From an uncultured beta proteobacterium (GTDB lineage Bacteria > Pseudomonadota > Gammaproteobacteria > Burkholderiales > SG8-41), in contig CAITMU010000101.1 of the NCBI GenBank assembly GCA_903893565.1, positions 1 through 36,273 of the forward strand: a stretch of DNA of 36,273 nucleotides, given 5' to 3'. The notes below the pieces were generated by a model. It had not been told where the DNA came from. It did not search any database and saw only the letters and a list, made by a program, of their open reading frames with translations. Shown in pieces: positions 27,976-35,866 of the stretch; within the stretch, counting starts at the first letter, position 1; every line of letters starts with the position of its first letter. The position numbers were made by a program, and so were the translations under genes.

Positions 27976-28046
27976 AAAAACCAGGGGTTGATTAATTATT
28001 TTGATTGCATAACTTCTTGGTGCCGTCGGCAATAGTGCTTCACTTC

Positions 28047-28061
28047 GCGCTAGAATAGCGC
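28047..28061. promoter_or_regulatory. Palindrome in the divergent Bug/VOC promoter region (possible operator)
   Basis: GCGCTA (28047-28052), GAA, TAGCGC (28056-28061). The centre contains TAGAAT, which resembles a -10 box for the plus-strand genes, but no matching -35 was found at the right distance. A regulator bound here would cover that promoter. Confidence 0.4.
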
Positions 28062-28093
28062 ATTCTACATTGGCTTACTGAGGAGACGCTCTT

Positions 28094-28990
28094 ATGGATA
28101 CTGCAGCAACCCCGGAATTTGATCGTTCTATCGAAGATATTGGTAATTCGGTCTGGCTTGAACACACCAACACGACTGTGCCGGATCAAGTTAAGGCGGT
28201 GTTGTTTTATATCACGGGTTTAGGGCTCACTCGGGATCCTTACATCATGACCGGTTTGGAAAATATGTGGGTCAACATTGGCCGCAGCCAAATCCATATG
28301 CCTGCGCGTCCCGTGGCTCAAGTGTTACGAGGCCACACGGCCATTGTTCAGCCCGATCGTGCCGCTTTGCTAAAGCGCCTTGAGTATGTGGCTCCCAAGT
28401 TGGCGGGTACTCATTTTGCCTACAAAGATTGTGGTGATTATGTAGAGGCCACCTGTCCTTGGGGTAATAAGATCCGTGTCTACGAGCCGGATACGAAACG
28501 CTTTGGCGATGTGATTTTGGGTATGCCTTATGTGGAATTTAATGTCCCTCCTCAAACGGCCGAGGGGATCAGCCGTTTTTATAGCCAAGTGATCAAAGCC
28601 CCGGCGCATGTGGTGGATCAACCGGAAGGCCGTGCCGCAAGAGTGAAGGTCGGTCACAATCAGCATCTGGTCTTTCGTGAAACTTCAGACCCTATACCGG
28701 AATACGATGGCCATCATCTGCAGATTTATATTGCCGATTTTTCAGGTCCTCACCGTTGGTTAAAAGAGCACGGTCTGATCACCGAAGAGAGCGATCAGTT
28801 TCAATACCGTTTCAAAGACATTGTGGATCCACAAAATGGCGCTGTCCTTTATCGGATTGAGCATGAAGTGAGAAGCATTACCCACCCCTTGTACGCCCGT
28901 CCCTTAGTGAACCGTAACCCGGTACAAACCAATCGCAATTATCGCCCCGGTTACGACTCGGGGTATTGGTCCACACCGCACGAATCCTAA
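28094..28990 (+). CDS. VOC superfamily protein with two modules (glyoxalase/extradiol-dioxygenase fold)
   Basis: 298 residues with a good RBS (GAGGAG before the ATG). Two VOC-type modules can be seen. The first is about residues 17-135: VWLEHTNTTVPD with His24, and TCPWGNKIRVYEPD at its end. The second is about 142-265: YVEFNVPP, LVFRETSD, YDGHHLQIYI and a closing RIEHEV. The two-module layout is that of extradiol dioxygenases and related isomerases. Candidate metal ligands are His24 and the His pair in GHHLQIYI, but I cannot assign a full 2-His-1-Glu set with certainty. It is first in the array, 15 bp before the FAD enzymes, so ring cleavage or an epimerase-like step on their product is plausible. 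Confidence 0.72.
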   Translation: MDTAATPEFDRSIEDIGNSVWLEHTNTTVPDQVKAVLFYITGLGLTRDPYIMTGLENMWVNIGRSQIHMPARPVAQVLRGHTAIVQPDRAALLKRLEYVAPKLAGTHFAYKDCGDYVEATCPWGNKIRVYEPDTKRFGDVILGMPYVEFNVPPQTAEGISRFYSQVIKAPAHVVDQPEGRAARVKVGHNQHLVFRETSDPIPEYDGHHLQIYIADFSGPHRWLKEHGLITEESDQFQYRFKDIVDPQNGAVLYRIEHEVRSITHPLYARPLVNRNPVQTNRNYRPGYDSGYWSTPHES

Positions 28991-29005
28991 GAAAGGTTTA
29001 GTCAG

Positions 29006-30268
29006 ATGAAAACGGGCCATGCCCTGATTATAGGGGGATCGCTCGGCGGATTGTTCGCGGCTAATTTGCTGCGTTTGATCGGCTGGGAAGTGGATGTGTA
29101 TGAACGGGTGGCAGAGGATTTAGCCACCCGCGGTGCTGGTATTGCCACTCATGATGAAATGTTTGATGCCCTGCGACGCCTTGGGGTAGTTATTGATGAC
29201 ACGATTGGCATTAAAGTGAGTGATCGTGTGTTCTATGACAGTCAGGGGCATGAAATTGATCGCTTGCAGGTGGACCGATATATGAGTTCTTGGGTGCGAT
29301 TTTATCGCCCCTTGAAGGATCTCTTACCTGAAAAAAACTATCACTTTGCGCATCATTTCACTCACTTTGTGGAAAATGCCGATTCGGTGACAGCCTATTT
29401 TGCTGATGGCTCTTCTCAGCAGGCTGATTTAATTATCGGTGCTGATGGGATTTGGTCGGCCGTGCGTTCTCAGTGGTTACCTCAGGTGAAACCCGAGTAT
29501 GCGGGCTATGTGGCGTGGCGGGGGATGGTCGAGGAGCAGCATTTTCCTAAGGCATTGCGTGAAGAAATTGTGCCGATCCACACTTACTGTCTCCCCGAAG
29601 GTCAGTACATGCTGACTTATCCCGTGCCAGGGCAAAATGATGATACGCGGCCCGGATTTCGACGGGCAAATTTTGTGTGGTATCACCCCGTATTGCCAGA
29701 AAAATTGGCCGATATGTGCACCGATACGACCGGTAAGAGTCATGGGGTTGGCATCCCCCCCCATTTGATTCGACCGGAGGTGGTGTCAGAAATGCGAGCG
29801 TTGTCTCGCAGTCTATTCGCTCCGCAAATTGCGGATTTAGTGGATCTCGTGAAGCAACCCTTTTTCCAGGCCATTTATGATTGTGCTTCACCGCGCATTG
29901 CTCACGGACGCGTAGTCCTCTTAGGCGATGCGGCTTTCGTCGGTCGACCACATTCGGGTTTAGGCACCACTAAGGCGGCCTTGGATGCTCAATACTTATT
30001 AGATGCCTTGATGGCTGCAGACGGGGATTTGCCACGAGCACTGGCTGATTACAACGACTCCCGCTGTCTTTTTGGCTCTCGTGTGGTATCGAGAGGGCGT
30101 TGGCTGGGGGCACATTTGTCAGCGCATCTGACTAAGCCTAAATCAGAACGCACGGCCGAGGAACTGTGTCATCGTTCGACCTCGGTGACTATGCGAGAGT
30201 TTGGGGCGAGACTTTGTGATATTCCGAATTTGGCAGGTATTGCTAAAAGGACTGAATTGATTGAGTAA
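29006..30268 (+). CDS. FAD-dependent aromatic hydroxylase, copy 1 (2,6-dihydroxypyridine 3-hydroxylase-like)
   Basis: 420 residues. Group A flavin monooxygenase motifs: dinucleotide fold IIGGSLGG (8-15), GADG (145-148) and the GD motif GRVVLLGDAAF (301-311). EYAGYVAWRG (164-173) and RPHSGLGTTKAALDA are the signatures I associate with 2,6-dihydroxypyridine 3-hydroxylase and close relatives. These enzymes use NAD(P)H and oxygen to hydroxylate an electron-rich ring. The RBS is AAAGG seven to eleven bases upstream. It lies 15 bp after the VOC gene and overlaps the next gene by eight bases. The subfamily points to N-heteroaromatic substrates, but phenolic acids are possible. Confidence 0.85.
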   Translation: MKTGHALIIGGSLGGLFAANLLRLIGWEVDVYERVAEDLATRGAGIATHDEMFDALRRLGVVIDDTIGIKVSDRVFYDSQGHEIDRLQVDRYMSSWVRFYRPLKDLLPEKNYHFAHHFTHFVENADSVTAYFADGSSQQADLIIGADGIWSAVRSQWLPQVKPEYAGYVAWRGMVEEQHFPKALREEIVPIHTYCLPEGQYMLTYPVPGQNDDTRPGFRRANFVWYHPVLPEKLADMCTDTTGKSHGVGIPPHLIRPEVVSEMRALSRSLFAPQIADLVDLVKQPFFQAIYDCASPRIAHGRVVLLGDAAFVGRPHSGLGTTKAALDAQYLLDALMAADGDLPRALADYNDSRCLFGSRVVSRGRWLGAHLSAHLTKPKSERTAEELCHRSTSVTMREFGARLCDIPNLAGIAKRTELIE

Positions 30269-31523
30269 CAACCGCGCTCGTCGTGCCATTGTCATTGGTG
30301 GTTCATTGGGTGGGTTAATGAGTGCCAATCTTTTGTTGCAGGCCGGTTGGGATGTCGAGATCTTTGAGCGCTCGGGCGAGGACTTAGCGAATCGAGGGGC
30401 TGGGATCGGAACCCACGAAGAGCTCTTTTGCGTATTAAAGCGTATTGGTATTGATATCGATCCGACGATCGGTGTGCCTGTGAGTGGCCGCCATTGCTTG
30501 GATGCATCCGGTCAGGTGGTGGCCTATTGGCCTGCCCCACGTACCATGAGCGCTTGGGCACGACTCTACCGTCCCTTGAAAGAACGCTTTCCATCGACGC
30601 GCTATCATTTTGGTATGCGATTAGTGGCCATTGAGCCCGTGGTCGACGGTGTGACGGCGGTCTTTGCCGATGGTACGCGGCACCGAGCTGACTTATTAGT
30701 AGGGGCGGATGGGTTCGGTTCGACCGTGCGCTCATTTTTTTCTACCCAAGCCAGTCCGAGTTACGCGGGCTATGTGGGTTGGCGCGGACTGGTGAATGAA
30801 TGGGAGATGCCAGTTGATTTTCATCGAAAAATGTTTGAGCACTATTTCTTTTGCCTACCCGAGGGCGAGATCATGTTGTGTTTCCCAGTGCCGGGTAAAG
30901 ACCATTCGGTGATCCCGGGCAAACGGGCTTACACCTTTGTTTGGTATCACCCCACCGAAGAGCATAAGGGCTTGGCAGACCTTTGCACGGATGCCAAAGG
31001 TGTTTGCCACGGCTCATCGATTGCCCCGCCATTGATTCGGCCTGATGTGGTGAGGCAGCTACGCGAGAGTGCTCATGCTCAAATGGCGCCACAGATGGCA
31101 CAGATGGTTGATTTGGCACCACAGCCCTTTTTTCAGGCCATCTACGATCTTGATTCCCCCTCGGTGGTTCAGGGGCGAGTGGTGCTACTGGGTGATGCGG
31201 CTTTTGTGGCTCGTCCTCATACGGGTATGGGGGTGACGAAAGCGGCGATCGATGCTGCCACCTTGGCCGATGCATTACAAGCGGATTCTGATTTGGATTT
31301 GGCATTGGCGCAATATGGAAAAAGATGCGGTCTTTTCGGTTCCCGAGCCGTCGCCAGAGGTCGTTGGTGTGGGGCGCATCTTGAAGCGCAATCCACAAAA
31401 CCACGTGCGGATCGAACCGCCGAAGAGTTGTCCCATGGCTCAACCATTATGGTGTTAAGAGAGCATGGAGCAAAAATTAGTGATATCGCGGATTTAGCGC
31501 CTTTGGTGCAGTGGTTGCACTAA
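30261..31523 (+). CDS. FAD-dependent aromatic hydroxylase, tandem paralogue (copy 2)
   Basis: 420 residues, the same length as copy 1 and about half identical by eye throughout. Motifs: IGGSLGG (12-18), GADG (148-151), GRVVLLGDAAF (305-315), SYAGYVGWRG. The start is TTG at 30261, supported by AAAGGA nine bases upstream and by the need to include the FAD-binding start; no ATG is available before it. It overlaps the end of copy 1 by eight bases, so translation is coupled. Differences lie in the substrate-side segment near 76-100 and around 180-195. Both catalytic frames look intact, so this is not a decaying duplicate. The two could act successively on one ring or form a heterodimer. Confidence 0.85.
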   Translation: MSNNRARRAIVIGGSLGGLMSANLLLQAGWDVEIFERSGEDLANRGAGIGTHEELFCVLKRIGIDIDPTIGVPVSGRHCLDASGQVVAYWPAPRTMSAWARLYRPLKERFPSTRYHFGMRLVAIEPVVDGVTAVFADGTRHRADLLVGADGFGSTVRSFFSTQASPSYAGYVGWRGLVNEWEMPVDFHRKMFEHYFFCLPEGEIMLCFPVPGKDHSVIPGKRAYTFVWYHPTEEHKGLADLCTDAKGVCHGSSIAPPLIRPDVVRQLRESAHAQMAPQMAQMVDLAPQPFFQAIYDLDSPSVVQGRVVLLGDAAFVARPHTGMGVTKAAIDAATLADALQADSDLDLALAQYGKRCGLFGSRAVARGRWCGAHLEAQSTKPRADRTAEELSHGSTIMVLREHGAKISDIADLAPLVQWLH

Positions 31524-31612
31524 AAATAATTGGTTGTTATCAGCGAGCCGGTCGTAGGATTGGTCGGTAGAAAAAAATGAATCGTTTAGGGATTGATGGG
31601 GAGGGGAATAGT

Positions 31613-32596
31613 ATGACAGTGCTAGCCGTGTTCACGTTATTGCTGCGTTGTTGCTTAGGCGGATCAATGCTTTTTGCGGGAGTCAGCCAATGCTTGGCGC
31701 AAAATTGGCCCAATAAATCCGTACGTATTATTGTGCCGATGGCCGCCGGTGGGGGCAGTGATACGGTGGCGCGCTTATTGAGTCAAAAATTAGGGGATCA
31801 CTATGGCCAGCAATTTGTCGTCGATAACCGAGGCGGCGGTGGCGGATTGATTGGTATTGGTATGGGGGTTAAGGCCCCGCCCGATGGCTATACCTTGATG
31901 TTAATCTCAGGCAGTGTGCCGGCAACTTTGGCGGCTCACAATGTGCCTAATGATCCTTTGGGACATTTGTCGGGCATTATTAAAGTGGCTTATTCGCCCT
32001 TGGTATTGGTGGTACATCCCGCCTTGCCAGTTAAAAATACACGTGAGTTTATTGACTTTGCAAGAGCTCGTCCGGGGCAATTAAGTTTTATTGTGCCGGG
32101 GGTCGGGAGCCTGACGCATTTAGCGACAGAACTTTTTATGCGGGAATCTAAAATCCGTATGCAACCGATTGCTTATAAGAGCACGGGTCTGGGGATGACT
32201 GAGCTTTTGGCAGGTCAAACCCAATTCACGATGGGAGGGTTACAACCTTTTTTTTCCTACATTCAATCGGGTCGTCTGCGCGCTCTGGCCATGAGTACGG
32301 CTAAGCGTTGGCCTTTGCAGCCCGAAGTGCCCACTGTCTCGGAGACGATCCCGGGTTTTGAGGCTGAGTCTTGGTTTGCTTTGGTGACCCCTAAAGGCAC
32401 GCCGGCTGAAATGATTGTGACGCTGAACAAAGATATTAATCAATTACTCGAGCAACCCGAGACCATCAAAAGTTTTCGCCAACAAGGTCTGGTGGTCTCT
32501 GGAGGAAAGCCCGAGACCGTGGAGCAACGCATGCGTCAGGAAAACGAGCGCTGGATAAGGATCATAAAGGAAGCTAATATCCGGATTGAAGAATAA
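31613..32596 (+). CDS. Bug/TctC periplasmic receptor (5 of 7)
   Basis: 327 residues from the ATG at 31613, preferred over the in-frame ATG at 31577 because GGAGGGG lies eight bases before it and the signal peptide (about 4-29, CLA|QNW) then starts normally. Motifs: AAGGGSD (44-50), a glycine-rich DNRGGGGG (71-78), PDGYTL, VHPALPVKN. The HVPYKG loop is changed to PIAYKSTG. It lies 89 bp after the second hydroxylase, inside the catabolic array. The altered loop suggests a ligand different from that of the next receptor. Confidence 0.88.
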   Translation: MTVLAVFTLLLRCCLGGSMLFAGVSQCLAQNWPNKSVRIIVPMAAGGGSDTVARLLSQKLGDHYGQQFVVDNRGGGGGLIGIGMGVKAPPDGYTLMLISGSVPATLAAHNVPNDPLGHLSGIIKVAYSPLVLVVHPALPVKNTREFIDFARARPGQLSFIVPGVGSLTHLATELFMRESKIRMQPIAYKSTGLGMTELLAGQTQFTMGGLQPFFSYIQSGRLRALAMSTAKRWPLQPEVPTVSETIPGFEAESWFALVTPKGTPAEMIVTLNKDINQLLEQPETIKSFRQQGLVVSGGKPETVEQRMRQENERWIRIIKEANIRIEE

Positions 32597-32602
32597 AAAT
32601 AT

Positions 32603-32619
32603 TAGATTTGTAAAATCTA
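32603..32619 (+). repeat. 7-bp inverted repeat just upstream of the next RBS
   Basis: TAGATTT (32603-32609), GTA, AAATCTA (32613-32619), ending five bases before the GGGGGA Shine-Dalgarno of the following Bug gene. It could be a small mRNA hairpin or an operator. No T-tract. Confidence 0.45.
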
Positions 32620-32641
32620 TCCTGGGGGAGTGAACACAAAA

Positions 32642-33601
32642 ATGCGTCGCATTTGGGTGGGTAGCGTATGGTTTTTTACATTTTCTGTGATGGCCCAAAC
32701 GGGTGCCTATCCCGTTAAACCGATCCGGGTGATCATACCGGCTGCCCCTGGCGGGAGTATTGACGGGGTGATGCGATTGCTGGTGCCCAAAATGACGGAG
32801 TCCTTGGGTCAAAGCGTGGTGTTGGAGTCCCGCCCTGGGGCCTCTACGAATATGGGCAATGAATATGTTGCGCGTGCGCCCGCGGATGGGTATACCTTAT
32901 TAGCCAATACTTTGCCCTTGGTGGCCAATGTGTCACTGTTTACCAAGCTCGGATATGATCCCGAAAAAGACTACGCGCCGATCTGCCTGGTTGCTACGGC
33001 ACCCAGTTTTGTAGCCGTGCACCCTTCAGTGCCGGCCAAATCAGTGGCGGAATTTATCAATTTAGCTAAGGCGCATCCCCAAACGGTTAAATACTCCACC
33101 TCAGGGGCCGGTGGTATTACTCATTTGTCATTAGAGTTATTGGCTTTTAAGACTGGCACCCATCTTGTACATGTTCCTTATAAGGGTGGGGGGCCGGCGT
33201 TACTGGCTTTAATGTCCGGTGAGGTGGATGTGAGTTTTGTGTCAGCGATTGCGGCCTCTGGATTTATGGATTCGGGGCGGCTACGATTGTTAGCGGTGAC
33301 AAGCGCAAAGCGCTTACCGATTTTTCCGAAATTGCCCACCGTAGCCGAGTCCGGTGTGCCCGATTATGAATTTAATAGTTGGGTCGGTGTGTTGGCTCCC
33401 CTGCAAACCCCAGTTCCCATTGTGAAGCTCTTACATGAGCACTTGACCCGGGCAGCGCGTGCACCCGACATCGTAGAGCGTTTTGCCAAGGATGGGGCCG
33501 TTGTGATAGCCAGTACCCCAGAAGCCTTTAAAACGCAGGTGAGTCAGGAGGTGGCCCTGTGGGCCAAAGTCATTCGACAGGCAGGCATTAAAGCGGATTA
33601 A
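32642..33601 (+). CDS. Bug/TctC periplasmic receptor (6 of 7)
   Basis: 319 residues from the ATG at 32642. The GTG at 32630 lies inside the GGGGGAG Shine-Dalgarno and cannot use it. Short signal peptide, cleaved near VMA|QTG (residue 18). Motifs: APGGSIDG (35-42), ESRPGAST (62-69), ADGYTL, VHPSVPAKS, HVPYKGGGP. The gene is 45 bp after the preceding receptor and 25 bp before the alpha/beta hydrolase. Two adjacent receptors with different loops suggest the array serves more than one related acid, or a substrate and its breakdown product. Confidence 0.9.
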   Translation: MRRIWVGSVWFFTFSVMAQTGAYPVKPIRVIIPAAPGGSIDGVMRLLVPKMTESLGQSVVLESRPGASTNMGNEYVARAPADGYTLLANTLPLVANVSLFTKLGYDPEKDYAPICLVATAPSFVAVHPSVPAKSVAEFINLAKAHPQTVKYSTSGAGGITHLSLELLAFKTGTHLVHVPYKGGGPALLALMSGEVDVSFVSAIAASGFMDSGRLRLLAVTSAKRLPIFPKLPTVAESGVPDYEFNSWVGVLAPLQTPVPIVKLLHEHLTRAARAPDIVERFAKDGAVVIASTPEAFKTQVSQEVALWAKVIRQAGIKAD

Positions 33602-33626
33602 ATTTTTTTCTTCAAAGGCATATTCA

Positions 33627-34523
33627 ATGAATCCTAATGCGATCTCCTTTTATAGCGATGGGTTAAAAATTGCAGGTTATCTGTATACTCCCAGCGACTG
33701 GCAACCCACTGACGAGCGGCGCCCAGCCATCGTCGTGCTGGCCGGTTATAGCGGCAACACACAGGCCGATTGCACGCATATGATGCAGCAACTGTGTCAG
33801 CAGGGTTGGTTTGTGTTTGGATTTGATTATCAGGGCTTTGGTCAGAGTGAGGGCAAGCGCCAACGTCACCGTGCTCTTGAGCAGGCGCAAAATTGTTACG
33901 ATGCGATTTCTTACCTGCAGGGGGTCGAGGGCGTGGACCCGCAGCGCATTGGTTTGTATGGCACCAGTTTTGGAGGGGCTAATGGCGTATGGGTGTGTGC
34001 TCACGATGAGCGCGTCAAGGTGCTTGTCACGAGCGTTGGCGTGATGAATGGGCAGACCTGGATGCAATCGATCCGACGTCCTTGGGAGTGGTTAGCATTT
34101 AAAAAAGAAGTCGAAACCGATGCCCTACGGCGTGTACGCACGGGAGAACCCAAGATGGTGTTTCATGGCGATATCATGCTACGAGATCCTGATTCGGCCA
34201 AACAGCGTGAGATGCATAAAGAGCAAGGCCATTCGTTTCAAAGTGAGGAACGCGATCTAGAAAGTGCAGAGGCCACCATGCGTTATCGTCCTGATTGGGT
34301 GGTCGATAAAATTAGTCCTCGCCCGGTGCTCTTTATTTATGCGGAATTTGATAATCTTGTGCCCCCGCAGCAACAATTACATTGTTACGAGCTCTGTAAA
34401 GAGCCTAAGAGATTAGTGAAGCTTCCCAACAGCGGACATTACGATAGCTATGAATTTCGTAATCCCGAGACTTGTCAGATCACTTACCGCGAAACGATTA
34501 CCTGGTTTCAAAAATATTTATAA
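33627..34523 (+). CDS. Alpha/beta hydrolase in the catabolic array
   Basis: 298 residues, cytoplasmic (no signal peptide). The catalytic triad is readable: nucleophile Ser114 in YGTSFGGAN, Asp242 in YAEFDNLVPP and His271 in NSGHYDSY. A LAGYSGN stretch near 38 gives the oxyanion loop, and FDYQGFGQSEG the usual 'G.G.S.G' turn. A lid of about 70 residues (145-215) is rich in charge and Trp. Members of this fold in ring-cleavage pathways hydrolyse C-C bonds, amides or esters; the sequence does not tell which. Its place 25 bp after a Bug gene, within the hydroxylase/VOC array, supports a catabolic role. Confidence 0.8.
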   Translation: MNPNAISFYSDGLKIAGYLYTPSDWQPTDERRPAIVVLAGYSGNTQADCTHMMQQLCQQGWFVFGFDYQGFGQSEGKRQRHRALEQAQNCYDAISYLQGVEGVDPQRIGLYGTSFGGANGVWVCAHDERVKVLVTSVGVMNGQTWMQSIRRPWEWLAFKKEVETDALRRVRTGEPKMVFHGDIMLRDPDSAKQREMHKEQGHSFQSEERDLESAEATMRYRPDWVVDKISPRPVLFIYAEFDNLVPPQQQLHCYELCKEPKRLVKLPNSGHYDSYEFRNPETCQITYRETITWFQKYL

Positions 34524-34570
34524 AGTAGCCACAAAACGCGGCAGGAAATGTTATCTCGGTTGGGACATGA

Positions 34571-34591
34571 GGAATCAGGAATCAGGAATCA
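34571..34591 (+). repeat. Three tandem GGAATCA heptamers
   Basis: Exact copies at 34571-34577, 34578-34584 and 34585-34591, in the 156-bp gap between the hydrolase and the next Bug gene. Such short repeats can change copy number by slippage. Confidence 0.85.
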
Positions 34592-34679
34592 GGTATAAGC
34601 ACGTGTGTGTGGGTGTTTGGAAACGTATGATGAGGATCAAAATAATAAGAATATTTTTTGTATAGTGAGGAGTCACGCC

Positions 34680-35648
34680 ATGCGATTGGGCCTGTATCTA
34701 ATGGGGCTGGTGGTTTTTCTGTGGGGGAGTATGCCGCTATGCGCGCAAAGTTGGCCAAATCGGCCGGTGCGTATTGTTGCGCCTTTCACGCCCGGCGGGC
34801 CCGTCGATTTGGTCGGTCGAATCAGTGCGCAGCGCCTGAGTATTTTACTGGGACAACCTTTTTTGGTGGACAACCGAGGCGGGGCCGGGGGCATTATCGG
34901 CACGGAAATTGTGGCTAAAGCGCCCCCCGATGGTTATACGCTTTTGTTTACTACCGGCTCCCATGCGTCAAACCCTGCCTATGTTAAAAAATTACCCTAT
35001 GACACGATAAAAGATTTTTCTCCGGTCACGATGATTGGTAAGAATTACGGGCAAGTCTATGTGATCCATCCCTCCATTCCCGTGCGTTCAGTCAGACAAT
35101 TTATTGGGTTTTCAAAGTCTCATCCGGGTCAAATGACCTATGGGGCTAATGGTACGGGCAATATTACTTATATTGCCGCTGAGCTTTTAAAATCCATGGC
35201 AGGTATTCAGCTATTAGAGATTCAATATAAGGGTACGGGGCCGGTGGTCACCGATTTACTCGGCGGACATTTAGACACGGCATTTGTGGCTCCTCAAAGT
35301 ACGATGCCTTTGATTCAAAGTGGCAAGCTACGAGCCATTGGAATGACCGGGTTAAAGCGTTGGTCTGTGATGCCCGAGGTGCCTACCTTTGATGAGTCGG
35401 GATTGAAGGGCTATAACTTGATTGGTTGGTTTGCGTTTTGGTTTCCTGGCGCCGTGCCTGTGGATATCGTTAACCGATTGCAAGGGGAGATTGCTAAAAT
35501 GGTGCATGAACCGGAGATGAAAAAACGTTTTGAGGACATTGGACTTATTGTGGATGGATCGAAGTCTTCAGACTTCGCGCAATTTGTGGCCGATGATATG
35601 GCGTTTAATCTGACGCTCGCTAAAAAAATTGGCGTGCAACCCCAGTAG
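34680..35648 (+). CDS. Bug/TctC periplasmic receptor (7 of 7)
   Basis: 322 residues from the ATG at 34680, chosen because GAGGAGT lies just upstream and a signal peptide (cleavage near LCA|QSW, residue 22) begins there. An ATG at 34605 in frame would add 25 polar residues. Motifs: TPGGPVDL (37-44), DNRGGAGG (64-71), PDGYTL. The usual VHPSLP is IHPSIP and HVPYKG is EIQYKGTG. It is separated by 156 bp and a heptamer repeat from the hydrolase, so it may have its own promoter. The Old Yellow Enzyme gene follows 218 bp later. Confidence 0.9.
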   Translation: MRLGLYLMGLVVFLWGSMPLCAQSWPNRPVRIVAPFTPGGPVDLVGRISAQRLSILLGQPFLVDNRGGAGGIIGTEIVAKAPPDGYTLLFTTGSHASNPAYVKKLPYDTIKDFSPVTMIGKNYGQVYVIHPSIPVRSVRQFIGFSKSHPGQMTYGANGTGNITYIAAELLKSMAGIQLLEIQYKGTGPVVTDLLGGHLDTAFVAPQSTMPLIQSGKLRAIGMTGLKRWSVMPEVPTFDESGLKGYNLIGWFAFWFPGAVPVDIVNRLQGEIAKMVHEPEMKKRFEDIGLIVDGSKSSDFAQFVADDMAFNLTLAKKIGVQPQ

Positions 35649-35722
35649 AGTGTCTTGCAGGAGGGGGATGGCTGAGGGAATCATTTTATTGACTGATTGT
35701 TATTGGCTTACAACCACTTATC

Positions 35723-35739
35723 GATGGTATCGCACCATC
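35723..35739. repeat. Inverted repeat upstream of the Old Yellow Enzyme gene
   Basis: GATGGT (35723-35728), ATCGC, ACCATC (35734-35739), a perfect 6-bp dyad about 130 bp before the start codon. It has no T-tract, so a regulator site is possible. Confidence 0.35.
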
Positions 35740-35866
35740 CCGTACGATCGCTCTAGACAATGTATCCCTTCCCCCGAGATACGGATTAAAAATCAAGAAT
35801 GAATTAAAAAACGCTAGAATTCACCTACAGACATCCTAAAACGAGCCTTTTAAGAAGAGAACCTTG

